Below the pieces are notes generated by a model. It was not told the DNA's origin. It did not search any database and was given only the letters and a program-made list of their open reading frames with translations. A DNA stretch of 64,000 nucleotides. It comes from Ignavibacteriaceae bacterium. GTDB lineage: Bacteria; Bacteroidota; Ignavibacteria; Ignavibacteriales; Ignavibacteriaceae. Positions within the stretch are counted from its first letter, which is position 1, and every line of letters begins with the position of its first letter. A program made the position numbers and the translations under genes. Below are positions 14,738 through 23,451 of this stretch, piece after piece. The DNA lies in NCBI GenBank assembly GCA_013360295.1, contig JABWCL010000005.1, forward strand, positions 1 through 64,000, written 5' to 3'.

Positions 14738-15322
14738 ATGATTAAAAAAACAGTATTATTTATATTATTTCTCATGGTGTTCTTTACGGCTGAAATCCTG
14801 CCACAGATCCGCCACGGCGGTTACGCCGCGGCAATATTCGATTTCTCCCCGGTGATCAGTCAGACCGCGGTCTTCGCGGGGGGGAGGGCGGTATGGATGT
14901 TTAACGGCAGGTTTGGCATTGGGGGCGCCTACCACGACATAATCTCAGACGTGAATTCGAATTTTTATGACACTCTCGCGATGGATTATTCACTCGTGCA
15001 GCTGAATTATGGGGGTATGACGCTCGAATATAATTACCCAATAAACGATGACCTGCATATTGGGGCGGAAATATTATTGGCGGGGGGCGGACTTAAACTT
15101 TTGCCAAAGGATAAATCGAAACCTTACAGTGATTTTTACGGCAATGATTTCCTTTTATGGCAACCGGCGGTAAATATTACTTATAAACTTACCTCTGTTA
15201 CGAGGCTCACCCTGAATTTTGGCTACCGGAAGATCTCTGATTTCAAGCCATATATCAATCATACCGGTGATGATTTCAGCGACTATTCAGCCGCGATTTA
15301 TTTCAGATTCGGGGAGTATTAA
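14738..15322 (+). CDS. Predicted outer-membrane beta-barrel protein
   Basis: A 194-residue protein with an N-terminal hydrophobic signal (KKTVLFILFLMVFFTAEILP, then Q). The mature part is a series of amphipathic strands rich in Gly and aromatic residues (FGIGGAYHDI, LHIGAEILLAGGGLKLL, LTLNFGYRKISDF) and ends in AAIYFRFGEY, typical of small barrels. No family recognised. The next gene starts 4 bp downstream, so the two are probably co-transcribed. Confidence 0.65.
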   Translation: MIKKTVLFILFLMVFFTAEILPQIRHGGYAAAIFDFSPVISQTAVFAGGRAVWMFNGRFGIGGAYHDIISDVNSNFYDTLAMDYSLVQLNYGGMTLEYNYPINDDLHIGAEILLAGGGLKLLPKDKSKPYSDFYGNDFLLWQPAVNITYKLTSVTRLTLNFGYRKISDFKPYINHTGDDFSDYSAAIYFRFGEY

Positions 15323-15326
15323 TTGT

Positions 15327-16319
15327 ATGAAACACTTTCTGATATTTCTGACAATAAACATTTTTTTAGCCGGCAGGGTTTCAGCCCAGTCCCCGGAAGC
15401 GGATAGCGCAATGATGCCGCGCCCTTCTCTGAATGCACTTTATCAAAGTTTCTCTTACGCGGGGGACAGGCGTTATACCATTGACGGGTACATCCCGAAA
15501 CCGTATACTGAATTACGTCCCGTGCAGGCGACGGTGATTGGCACGCTTTATCTTGGGGCGATAGTCGGTTTGTATATTCATCAGAATAGCGCGTGGTGGA
15601 GTTCCTCAAAAGGGGAGTTCAGGTTTGTTGAAGACTGGGTCTCGGCGCTTCAGGTTGATAAGTTTGGCCACGCATATGGCAGCTACGCCAGCGCCTATGT
15701 TATGCGGGAAGGCCTGCTCTATGCCGGGCTTGATGATGAGACCGCGCATATCTACGGCGCGATTTTCGGCGCGGGTTATCAGACTTACGTTGAGGTTGGC
15801 GACGGTTTCGCGGGTGACTGGGGATTTTCTCCTTCTGATTTTTATTTTGATGTATTCGGCGCGGGCTTTTTTCTTGCCCAGTATTATATGCCGTTCCTGC
15901 AGAATTTTTCGCCGAAGTTTTTATATGTGCCTTCAGAATATACCGGCAAACCGGTGATAGACCGTCCCCGCACGATACTGGATGATTATAACAGTACAAC
16001 ATTTTTTCTAACGGTTGATGTGTGGAACCTGCTGCCGAACAAATATAAAAAATACTGGCTCCCCTGGCTGAGCCTTGCCTTTGGCTATGGCGGCGATGCT
16101 ATTGACTTTCGCCCGAATCCAAACGGCCCGCCCGATCAGCTTTCCTCAAGAAGGTATGTTGTAAGCCTGGATGTTAACGTAACCCGTATGCTCCCCGACG
16201 GGCACCCTACATTCAACTGGCTCAAACAGGCGTTCAACCACATAAAACTCCCCTCGCCGGCGGTTGAGTTTTCGGAAGGAAAAACTAGGTTTTATCTCCT
16301 CTACCCGTTCCCGCTTTAA
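15327..16319 (+). CDS. DUF2279-like envelope protein
   Basis: 330 residues from ATG 15327, chosen because it gives a good signal peptide (KHFLIFLTINIFLAGRVSA) and lies 4 bp after the previous gene. The middle has the DUF2279 hallmark: WVSALQVDKFGHAYGSYASA, then GLDDETAHIYGAIFGAGYQT and DGFAGDWGFSPSDF with hydrophobic stretches around it. This family (YfiM-like) is predicted to be membrane-associated or periplasmic and has no known role. The protein ends at a short aromatic tail (RFYLLYPFPL), suggesting outer-membrane association. Confidence 0.7.
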   Translation: MKHFLIFLTINIFLAGRVSAQSPEADSAMMPRPSLNALYQSFSYAGDRRYTIDGYIPKPYTELRPVQATVIGTLYLGAIVGLYIHQNSAWWSSSKGEFRFVEDWVSALQVDKFGHAYGSYASAYVMREGLLYAGLDDETAHIYGAIFGAGYQTYVEVGDGFAGDWGFSPSDFYFDVFGAGFFLAQYYMPFLQNFSPKFLYVPSEYTGKPVIDRPRTILDDYNSTTFFLTVDVWNLLPNKYKKYWLPWLSLAFGYGGDAIDFRPNPNGPPDQLSSRRYVVSLDVNVTRMLPDGHPTFNWLKQAFNHIKLPSPAVEFSEGKTRFYLLYPFPL

Positions 16320-16323
16320 GCGA

Positions 16324-16357
16324 GTTAAAAGTTAAAAATTAAAAGTTAAGAGTTAAT
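16324..16357 (+). repeat. Left arm of inverted AT-rich heptamer repeat
   Basis: A run of GTTAAAA/GTTAAAAA/TTAAAAG units ending AAGAGTTAAT. It is the reverse complement of 16943-16969 apart from one extra 7-nt unit. The arms bracket the four-helix-bundle gene. Confidence 0.75.
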
Positions 16358-16519
16358 ACAATTTATTTCCTCCGCTCTTTATCAAAAAGGTGCTCTAAAC
16401 CAATCGGAAGATCGATGCGGGAGGAGTGTTGGGTACCGGGTTGCCGAAGATAGATATGTAAAGGGGTGTCGTAGTCTGATGCTCCCAAAACGATACTTAA
16501 TAATCCCAGCTAAATCAGA

Positions 16520-16900
16520 TTAAGAGTTGATGTTTGTAGGGGGATCCTTTTTTAGTTTCTTCTTTGTCGTAATTAAAATCGATGAGAGTATTTTTTGGAT
16601 TTCCCTGCAGTCTTTTATGATTGAGTTGTATTCATCGGTATTGATGGTCCCCGAGGCTTTTAGCAGTTTTATCCAGTAATCCGTTTCCCGCGCTTCCTTG
16701 TAAGCAATTGAAATTTTTGAAATAAAGTCCTTATCGCTCTGCCCGCCCAGTGCTTCTTCAACATTTGCCCCGATTGAGGTCCCTGACTTTAACAGTTGCC
16801 TTGATAAGATATACTCTTTTTTTATTTCAGTAAGGTATTTATACATCCTGATAATTCGAAGCGCAAAGTTGAAACTTTTTCCTTTAATAATGCTATTCAT
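16520..16900 (-). CDS. Four-helix-bundle protein of the S23 (23S rRNA intervening sequence) family
   Basis: A 126-residue all-helical protein. Signature segments are SFNFALRIIRMYKYL, the region LSRQLLKSGTSIGANVEEAL near residues 36-55, and AYKEARETDYWIKLLKASG near 75-93. The family was first noted in intervening sequences of 23S rRNA genes and also occurs as stand-alone genes in Bacteroidota; its function is not settled. It is related in fold to the Avd proteins of DGRs. It sits between inverted copies of an AT-rich repeat, which suggests that it arrived as a small cassette. Confidence 0.88.
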   Translation of the reverse strand: MNSIIKGKSFNFALRIIRMYKYLTEIKKEYILSRQLLKSGTSIGANVEEALGGQSDKDFISKISIAYKEARETDYWIKLLKASGTINTDEYNSIIKDCREIQKILSSILITTKKKLKKDPPTNINS

Positions 16901-16942
16901 TGTGTCCCTCTACGTGATTTGCGTTTAATTTATGGTAAAGAT

Positions 16943-16969
16943 ATTAACTCTTAACTTTTAACTTTTAAC
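16943..16969 (-). repeat. Right arm of inverted AT-rich heptamer repeat
   Basis: ATTAACTCTTAAC followed by TTTTAAC units. It is inverted relative to 16324-16357 and overlaps the stop codon of fdtB (16965-16967), so the repeat itself supplies that stop. Confidence 0.75.
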
Positions 16970-18065
16970 CCGGAAACGAATTTAAGCATTCCACTACGCG
17001 TTTGATGTCATCTTCAGTATGATAGAAGGATATCGGAAGTGACAAGGTTGTTTTGTGGATTTCTTCGGAGAGGGGATGGGTGCCGGAGAGGATTCCCTGC
17101 ATAGCCTTTTGGTTGTGGGGGGCAACGGGATAATGGATTTCGGTTTTTATGTTATGCTCAAGTAAATACTGACGCAGTTCATCGCGCTTTGGGTGGCGGA
17201 TATTGTAAATGTGGTATACGTCAAAATAGTCGGGGTGAATGGCCGGTTTTATGAATCTGTCGCTTATCCCTGCATCGTAGAGACGGGCGAGTTTTCTTTT
17301 GTGTTCGTTTATATTATTCAGGCTCCTGAGTTTTACCGAGAGGAACCCTGCCTGCACTTCATCAAGCCGGGAGTTGTATCCGACAAGTTCATTGTAGTAT
17401 TTTACATCGGAGCCGTAATTGCGGAGCCGGCGGATGGTGAGGGCGAGTTCATCGTCATTTGTTATTATGGCTCCGGCGTCACCTAAGGCGCCGAGGTTTT
17501 TTGTAGGGTAAAAACTGAAAGCGCCGAATTCGCCGAATGTCCCGGTTAGCTTCCCCCTGTATGTCGCGCCGTGCGACTGCGCGCAGTCCTCCACCATTTT
17601 CAATCCGTATTTTTTCTTTACTGCCATCAACCCTTCCATATCACAGCTCTTGCCATACAGGTGCACCGGCATTATCGCCACGGTGCGGGGTGTTACAGCG
17701 GCTTCAAGCAGCGCGGGATCAATATTGTAGGTGGTAATGTCAGGTTCAACCAACACGGGTTTGAGCCCGCAGTGAATGATCGCCAGGATCGTTGCAATAT
17801 AAGTGTTTGAAGGGACAATAACTTCATCCCCCGGTTTGAAGTTAAAAGCCTTTAACCCGAGAATAAGAGCGTCAAGACCCGAGGCAAGGCCGATGCAGTG
17901 TTTTACGCCGTGGTAAGCCGCGAATGCTTTTTCAAATTCCTTAACATTGTTCCCCAGTATGTACCATCCGCTGTTCATTGTAGCGGCAAACGACCGCTTG
18001 TATTCATCAAAGAAGGGGCGGTTCAGTTCGCCCAGGTTTTCATACTCTATCAGGGTAGGGTTCAT
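16965..18065 (-). CDS. fdtB: DegT/DnrJ/EryC1-type sugar aminotransferase (FdtB-like)
   Basis: A PLP-dependent aminotransferase of 366 residues that transaminates a keto group of a nucleotide sugar. The PLP lysine is Lys189 in FYPTKNLGALGDAGA. Other family segments are GLASGLDALILGLKA, PSNTYIATILAI, MPVHLYGKSCDM and EDCAQSHGATY. Because it overlaps fdtA by 26 bp, the likely product is dTDP-3-amino-3,6-dideoxy-hexose (Fuc3N or Qui3N type) for LPS or another glycan. Its stop codon lies within the AT-rich repeat arm, so the original C-terminus could have been slightly different. Confidence 0.88.
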   Translation of the reverse strand: MNPTLIEYENLGELNRPFFDEYKRSFAATMNSGWYILGNNVKEFEKAFAAYHGVKHCIGLASGLDALILGLKAFNFKPGDEVIVPSNTYIATILAIIHCGLKPVLVEPDITTYNIDPALLEAAVTPRTVAIMPVHLYGKSCDMEGLMAVKKKYGLKMVEDCAQSHGATYRGKLTGTFGEFGAFSFYPTKNLGALGDAGAIITNDDELALTIRRLRNYGSDVKYYNELVGYNSRLDEVQAGFLSVKLRSLNNINEHKRKLARLYDAGISDRFIKPAIHPDYFDVYHIYNIRHPKRDELRQYLLEHNIKTEIHYPVAPHNQKAMQGILSGTHPLSEEIHKTTLSLPISFYHTEDDIKRVVECLNSFPG

Positions 18066-18417
18066 ATATATAGTCCTCCGGGTCGAAGAGAGTGGAAGCC
18101 ATTACCAGCAAAACGGCGTCGGGGGTGAAATGATGCATAGTGTGCCAGTCCTCCGGCTCGAGGATGAGGCACTTCTGAGGATGGTCGAGGACGAACTCCT
18201 CCTTTTTACTGCCGTTAAAATTACTCACAATGCACGAGCCGTGAATGCAGATAGCTGCCTGCCGTGTGCTTTTGTGCCTGTGCCCGCCGCGTACGGAGTC
18301 ATCCACGTTATAGATATAGAAAAATCGTTTTATATCAAAGGGGATTTCTTTTTCCACGACAGTAAGATTACCCCTCTTCTCAGTATGTGTTTTAAGATAA
18401 ATGATATGCGCCATCAA
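18040..18417 (-). CDS. fdtA: FdtA/QdtA-like sugar 3,4-ketoisomerase (cupin)
   Basis: 125 residues, a single cupin domain. Motifs are RGNLTVVEKEIPFDIKRFFY, IYNVDDSVRGGHRHKSTRQA (with the His pair HRH) and LILEPEDWHTMHHF. The family isomerises dTDP-4-keto-6-deoxyglucose to the 3-keto sugar, the substrate of the FdtB/QdtB aminotransferase encoded next. Fuc3N and Qui3N branches are not distinguishable by eye, so the exact sugar is uncertain. Its start overlaps the glycosyltransferase stop by 4 bp. Confidence 0.85.
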   Translation of the reverse strand: MMAHIIYLKTHTEKRGNLTVVEKEIPFDIKRFFYIYNVDDSVRGGHRHKSTRQAAICIHGSCIVSNFNGSKKEEFVLDHPQKCLILEPEDWHTMHHFTPDAVLLVMASTLFDPEDYIYEPYPDRV

Positions 18418-19400
18418 TCCTCAATGAATTTTGAAACGGAGAAAACATTATATACTTTATAAAATTTACGGTACAATGTAATAAGTTTATTCTTAAAGTC
18501 ATTGGTAAATTCTCGGGCGCCGTTCGGGTCAAATCCGGGTATTATCGCGTTTACTTCCTCCTTTACCGCTGAGAGTTCTTTGAGGTACGGTTTATAAAAC
18601 AAATCGATCACCCGGCGGGTAAGTAGCCGCCTGCCGAGATCAACCGTGCCGTTGGTATAAAAACGGACATAATGGAAGTGATAGAAGATAACTTCAAACT
18701 CCCTGCCGCGCCCTTTTTCAATTAAATAGAGCTTTCCGAACTCATCGTAGAAGTCATACTGCTGAACATTCCACGAAGCTATCCCGGCGCCGAGGTGCTG
18801 CATAACGTGCACGCCGCTGAAGCGCACCGGCCAATCCTCAAGGTATAACTGGTCGCCGAACTTCCCATCCTCGAACCGCGCGTAGCACCACTCAATGCAC
18901 TGATCGCGCCACCACCTGAGCGCTTTAAGCCCGCGTTCATCATTTTTGAACGTTACAAACTGAACGCAGTAAGTGCCGCTTTTTAATTCTTTGTTGTAAA
19001 TGGGAGTATAGCGGTGCTCGGTTATCAGTATTGACCTCGAACCAAGCTCTTCAAATACCGGCGCGGGGGAGGAATAGAATATCAGGTCGGCGTCAATATA
19101 TGTGCAGTTATCCGCTTTGTACTTTTCCAGGACGTACAGTATTGTTGAAGAGGTGCAGGTCCAGCAATATTCCGCCTGTGTGCGGGTGGGCTTGACCTTA
19201 AGCAGTTTTTCATCTTCAAAATCCGAAAGGGAGATAACGGTGGCGTGAGTGAAATTCAGTTTAGCGAGGATCTCCTCTGTCCGCTTATCAAAAGCGAAGA
19301 TGTAGAGGTGGAATGCCTCGCAGTGTTTTTCCAGCGACCGGTACATCGCGATACCGCGCGTAAGATAATTAGAATCGAAAAGTGTGCAGAAGTTATACAT
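18414..19400 (-). CDS. GT-A type glycosyltransferase
   Basis: A 328-residue protein with a GT-A fold: the N-terminus MYNFCTLFDSNYLTRGIAMY is a nucleotide-sugar site of GT8-like enzymes, and CTYIDADLIFYSSP carries the metal-binding DxD (Asp103, Asp105). The C-terminal half has HVMQHLGAGIASWNVQQYDF and FYHFHYVRFY. No transmembrane segment. Encoded with fdtA/fdtB, so it probably transfers a sugar during O-antigen or other surface-glycan synthesis; donor and acceptor are unknown. Confidence 0.8.
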   Translation of the reverse strand: MYNFCTLFDSNYLTRGIAMYRSLEKHCEAFHLYIFAFDKRTEEILAKLNFTHATVISLSDFEDEKLLKVKPTRTQAEYCWTCTSSTILYVLEKYKADNCTYIDADLIFYSSPAPVFEELGSRSILITEHRYTPIYNKELKSGTYCVQFVTFKNDERGLKALRWWRDQCIEWCYARFEDGKFGDQLYLEDWPVRFSGVHVMQHLGAGIASWNVQQYDFYDEFGKLYLIEKGRGREFEVIFYHFHYVRFYTNGTVDLGRRLLTRRVIDLFYKPYLKELSAVKEEVNAIIPGFDPNGAREFTNDFKNKLITLYRKFYKVYNVFSVSKFIED

Positions 19401-19404
19401 CCGC

Positions 19405-20361
19405 TTAACCGTTATATTTCTGCTTGAATGCTTTTAAATATAATCCCAATGCTCTCAGTGAGAAACGTTCCTTCCTTATTATTTTCAGTGAATTATTCTT
19501 TAAATCTGTAAATAGTGGTTCATTAAAGATATTCTCCCCCTGTACTGCCAGCCCCAGCGCAAAGCCGTGTTGACCCAGAATTGAGCTAAAAAGCCAGCCG
19601 AGAAGGAAACTTCTGCGTGATTTTATATCTTTGAATTTATTAACAAAGCACAATTCCGCCCAACCGGGAGAAGTTTTCAGACTGAATTCAGTCAACTTTC
19701 GCGAAATACCACCAGAACTTATTTTATCCACGTATTCAGGTTTTATTCTCTTCGAACCCTTAACCACCATATCTGAGAGCCAGAATTCCAGACTTTCCAT
19801 ATATTTAAGGATTTCATACATCTTATCTTCCCCTGCGTATGAATCTATTATCCCCGGTTCTAGTTCAGCGACGATAACATTTTTTTGAATATCATCTTTT
19901 AGACTTCTGAACAGCCTCAGATCAGTACCCTGTGAATCGCTTTTATACCAGTCAATCTTATTGAGTCCTAACTCATCAAGAGCCCGAGTCAGTGTGATAC
20001 TGTTTAACTTTGTTTTTCCTGTGACCTTAAATTTATCAGCAAATGCCCAATCGCTCAGTTCGATTTCGCGAGGAGGTAATGTGCTTGAACAATAAGGTGA
20101 ATTTGTTAAATAGAAATCCACCTTCGATTCTTCCTTGTCACTGACGATGGTATTGAGTTTATAAAGCTTTTTATATCCCTTATCTTCCGCCGAACTGATG
20201 TTAAAATCGCGTGTATCTGCATCAAAAGCCACGCAAATTGAGTGAGGGGCGATCTCCTTCCAAATCGGATGGATCTTCTCGGATGCGCCAATATCGATCA
20301 GCACCGGGGGATCATCGATAATATCCGGATCCGTTAGTATTTTACCAAATATATAACGCAT
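19405..20361 (-). CDS. FkbM-family-like methyltransferase
   Basis: A 318-residue protein. The first part has a SAM-binding site (VLIDIGASEKIHPIWKEIAP) and CVAFDADTRDFN; the middle has SITLTRALDELGLNKIDWYK and SDSQGTDLRLFRSL, the FkbM hallmark (an acidic residue followed by a chain to the target). This family O-methylates sugars and other small molecules. It lies 4 bp upstream of the glycosyltransferase and 2 bp after the MetW-like gene, so all five are probably one operon for a methylated, amino-sugar-containing glycan. Confidence 0.75.
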   Translation of the reverse strand: MRYIFGKILTDPDIIDDPPVLIDIGASEKIHPIWKEIAPHSICVAFDADTRDFNISSAEDKGYKKLYKLNTIVSDKEESKVDFYLTNSPYCSSTLPPREIELSDWAFADKFKVTGKTKLNSITLTRALDELGLNKIDWYKSDSQGTDLRLFRSLKDDIQKNVIVAELEPGIIDSYAGEDKMYEILKYMESLEFWLSDMVVKGSKRIKPEYVDKISSGGISRKLTEFSLKTSPGWAELCFVNKFKDIKSRRSFLLGWLFSSILGQHGFALGLAVQGENIFNEPLFTDLKNNSLKIIRKERFSLRALGLYLKAFKQKYNG

Positions 20362-20363
20362 TT

Positions 20364-21140
20364 TCAGGATTTTGATATTAAATAAATTGGGAAAATATGG
20401 AATAAATTCGGGAACTTTCCAATTAAAAAATTGCGCAGGAAGTCATTTTCAGAAGTGTTTAACAGTGTCGCTCTCGCTCCGGGCCGGAGTTTATAAAGCA
20501 GAGATAGAAAGTCGGTGCAGGAAAGCTGATGTATATGCCCGGTGTTATACCATTGATATCCAAAGAGTCCCCTGGCGGGCATCCTACCACCGAAAAATAA
20601 CTGAAACCGGTTTTTATAGAAGGCGAAATTCGGGAAAGAAATTATTTGTTTTTCTGAGATCCTAATCATTTCTTTAAGCAGCGTCTCGGGATACATTACC
20701 ATTTGCAGAGTTGTGTTACAGATTGCAAAATCAAATTCATCCTGGGCGAATGGAAGTGTCTCGTCAATCCTCCCTTTTATGACATTCAGCCCTCTTTTCT
20801 GGGCGCTGTGAACACCGCTATCAGCCAATTCAATTCCTGTCACATCACAGTTATTATCCTTTTTAAGTAACTCAATCAGTGAACCATCGCCGCAACCCAG
20901 ATCAATAACTCTGCTACCGGAAGGAATAGAGTCGATGAAATATCGGTATTCCCTGCGGAATTCGGAATGCCCTTCAGGATAGGCATAATTCCTGTTATCG
21001 TTATATAGAGGATTATTTATGTCAAAATTCATCGAAAAATGTTTTATAAAATGCTGCTTTAATATATCAATATTCAAAAAATCAGGGGGGATCAAGTCAA
21101 TTTTTGTATATCTTTTAAATATAACAAAATCTTTCTCCAA
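20364..21140 (-). CDS. MetW-like class I SAM methyltransferase
   Basis: 258 residues. The SAM-binding motif I is SRVIDLGCGDGSLIE at 77-90, followed by VTGIELADSGVHSAQKRGL, and the later DFAICNTTLQMVMYPETLL and FPNFAFYKNRFQLFFGGRMP match MetW-type enzymes. MetW itself partners MetX in methionine synthesis, but metX is not here. The context is a glycan cluster, so its substrate is uncertain. Several upstream in-frame starts exist; an alternative is Met37 (NFDINNPLYN). It is the first gene of the minus-strand operon. Confidence 0.75.
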   Translation of the reverse strand: MEKDFVIFKRYTKIDLIPPDFLNIDILKQHFIKHFSMNFDINNPLYNDNRNYAYPEGHSEFRREYRYFIDSIPSGSRVIDLGCGDGSLIELLKKDNNCDVTGIELADSGVHSAQKRGLNVIKGRIDETLPFAQDEFDFAICNTTLQMVMYPETLLKEMIRISEKQIISFPNFAFYKNRFQLFFGGRMPARGLFGYQWYNTGHIHQLSCTDFLSLLYKLRPGARATLLNTSENDFLRNFLIGKFPNLFHIFPIYLISKS

Positions 21141-21234
21141 ATTCAGTATTATAATTTCTAGGTTTCAAGACGTAATTTCCTTTATGAGTAAAATGCTAAG
21201 TTAAATATTAAATATTTTATCTTTTGGAGGCACA

Positions 21235-23085
21235 ATGTTAAATAGCTGTTCTAAAGGTTCCTTTTATCCCACACTTCTGGTTTTTGTTCTTGGCGTAAAT
21301 GCTCTTTTTTCTCAAACCCGTTTTATCAATTATACAAGCAGTTCCCAACCAATTAAATTTACTGCGATTGCAGCCTATGATACATCCGTAATTTACGCGG
21401 GGGGCTGGGAACAGAATCTGATGGGTTACTCCAACACTATAATTAAAATGAACAGCAACGGCGCGGTTCTCTGGTCCAAAAAATTTGGACAGGGAGGCGA
21501 AAACGGATTGAGAGCTTTAGCCACAGATTTTCAGGGCAATCTTTTTGTTGGAGGTTATATATCAAAGCCCAGCAACTGGTGGGATATGGCGATATCTAAG
21601 TTAAACTCCGAAGGGAATATACTTTGGAGTCAAAGAATTTCGCCATTGGAAATTAATGAATGCAACGCGATAGCACACGACGGTAACGGAGGAGTAATAG
21701 GGGTGGGATATACCAAGAACATAACCAATCCGGCAGGGCTTGCAGTAAGACTTAGAGCGGACGGAAGTGTTGCGTGGGCTAAAGCCTATTTCAGCGATCA
21801 GTATGATGTGTTTTATTCTGTGACTCCTGCAGAGGGTGGGAACTTCATTATCACCGGTACTCACTCCATATACACTGATGTCAAACCACTGATACTGAAA
21901 ATCGACAGCCTCGGAAATCCAATATGGGCAAGGACTATTCAGACAAATACTTACGGGCAGCTATCCTCTGTTATATGGACATCGGATGAGGCATATGCAG
22001 CTGCTGGAGAAATAGATGTTAACTCAGGCACTAAATTTTGTTTGATGAAATTTTCTTCAAATGGTTCACTCACCCTATTTAAGGTTTACGGTGGCTTTTC
22101 TGATGAGGCAGCATATTCCATTTCGGAAACAGTGAACAATGATCTCTTATTAACAGGTGCAACGAATGGGTTTAACAGCACCGGCTCGGTGGATATGATG
22201 GCGATTCGCGTTAACAGGGAGGGACAGTTAATCTGGGGCAAGACTTATTCACTCCCAGGTTTTGACAGAATGATGGGTGCCGTACTAAGCGCTGATGGCG
22301 GCTCTTTTATTGCAGGTTACCAGGACGATTCGCCCTTGCCCAGGGGAATTGTTTTAAAGACTACTCAATACGGAGACGCGGGATGCTTTACAAACAATAT
22401 CTTTCCATTGGAAATGAGTTTGTTTGGTCAATATCAGGTGCAGAATGTTAATTTTTCCGCGTTTAATATTCTGCAGATTTCCGGCGCCGAATGGGAATCT
22501 GTTAATGCAAATGTACAAACAGCATATTACTGTTATATGATCCCGGTTGAACTTAAGTCATATAATTACAGAATAGAAAAAAACAGTGTTACGATTGACT
22601 GGACAACCGCTTCAGAAACAAATAACCGCGGATTTGAACTCTACAGAAATGATGAGCGGATAGCTTTTATTGAAGGTCAGGGAACCTCTACGAATCTGAG
22701 AGAATACACTTACACTGATGAAGCAATACCCGGCAGAAAAGCTCATTACAGGCTATTACAGATTGATTTTGATGGCACTCAGGATGAGTTGTTTTCGTTT
22801 GATGCACAGACAGAACAGCCGGCTGAGTTTACATTAATGCAGAATTATCCAAATCCTTTTAATCCGGGCACAAGGATTGATTATATTTTACCCGCCAAGG
22901 GATATATAAAACTGCAGTTAATCGGGCTTTCCGGAGAAGTGCTGGAAGTAATCGAAGAAGGTGAAAGAGAAGCAGGCTATTATTCAACGGAATTAAACTT
23001 GAGTAACTACGGGTCGGGCGTGTATCTATGCAGGCTCGTATTTAATGATAAATCCATTACTAGAAAAATCGCGTTGATAAAATAA
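21235..23085 (+). CDS. Secreted beta-propeller-like protein with T9SS type A sorting domain
   Basis: A 616-residue protein with a signal peptide (FYPTLLVFVLGVNALFSQ). Residues about 30-400 are degenerate repeats of about 55 residues ending WSKKFGQGGENGLRALATD or WAKAYF-like strands, each with a GG-Y/W pattern, as in delta-60/SBBP-type propellers. Residues about 440-510 are an Ig/FN3-like linker (IDWTTASETNNRGFELYRND). From about 525 is a T9SS sorting domain (FTLMQNYPNPFNPGTRI, YGSGVYLCRLV, KIALIK). TTTTGGAGG precedes the ATG. It is likely displayed on the surface; its target is unknown. Confidence 0.85.
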   Translation: MLNSCSKGSFYPTLLVFVLGVNALFSQTRFINYTSSSQPIKFTAIAAYDTSVIYAGGWEQNLMGYSNTIIKMNSNGAVLWSKKFGQGGENGLRALATDFQGNLFVGGYISKPSNWWDMAISKLNSEGNILWSQRISPLEINECNAIAHDGNGGVIGVGYTKNITNPAGLAVRLRADGSVAWAKAYFSDQYDVFYSVTPAEGGNFIITGTHSIYTDVKPLILKIDSLGNPIWARTIQTNTYGQLSSVIWTSDEAYAAAGEIDVNSGTKFCLMKFSSNGSLTLFKVYGGFSDEAAYSISETVNNDLLLTGATNGFNSTGSVDMMAIRVNREGQLIWGKTYSLPGFDRMMGAVLSADGGSFIAGYQDDSPLPRGIVLKTTQYGDAGCFTNNIFPLEMSLFGQYQVQNVNFSAFNILQISGAEWESVNANVQTAYYCYMIPVELKSYNYRIEKNSVTIDWTTASETNNRGFELYRNDERIAFIEGQGTSTNLREYTYTDEAIPGRKAHYRLLQIDFDGTQDELFSFDAQTEQPAEFTLMQNYPNPFNPGTRIDYILPAKGYIKLQLIGLSGEVLEVIEEGEREAGYYSTELNLSNYGSGVYLCRLVFNDKSITRKIALIK

Positions 23086-23451
23086 TTGCATTTAGAAGTT
23101 TAATCTGTTTATATCTTCAATGAAAAATATTTAAAATGAGGTGCACTTTATGTGATTAGAGTATAAATTTAATCAGTTAATCTCTTGCAACACTCGACTA
23201 AGTAAAAAGCGCCACGGAAGAAATTTCCGGTAACTTTTAAAGCAAAATATTCTTCCGGGAGATCTTAAACAGGCTTATTGCTGTTCCGCCCCCCGGAAAA
23301 GGCAATCGCTCTTCAGAGGGCAATATTTGTATCCCATTTCCCCTCTGACCTACATCACACCACCCATAAACGGTATTTGTGAATATGCATAATTATAATA
23401 TATTTATTGTGGTTTAACCTAATTATTATAATTATTATAGGACTTTTATAA
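23086..23451. other. Intergenic stretch with a few small hairpins
   Basis: No gene is seen. Inverted repeats are TCAGAGGG (23313-23320) with CCCTCTGA (23341-23348), a 20-nt loop, and CGGAA/TTCCG near 23213-23228. The right part (23385-23445) is very AT-rich and should hold the promoter of the pseudopilin-like operon. Confidence 0.4.

Noticed and set aside
16370-16520. Minus-strand reading SRIDLPIGLEHLFDKERRK near 16370-16430 as a gene end
   Set aside because: A short open stretch with no upstream gene and no recognised family; could be a relic but cannot be supported.
23086-23451. tRNA or small RNA gene in the gap
   Set aside because: The inverted repeats do not form a cloverleaf and no anticodon or T-loop consensus is present.
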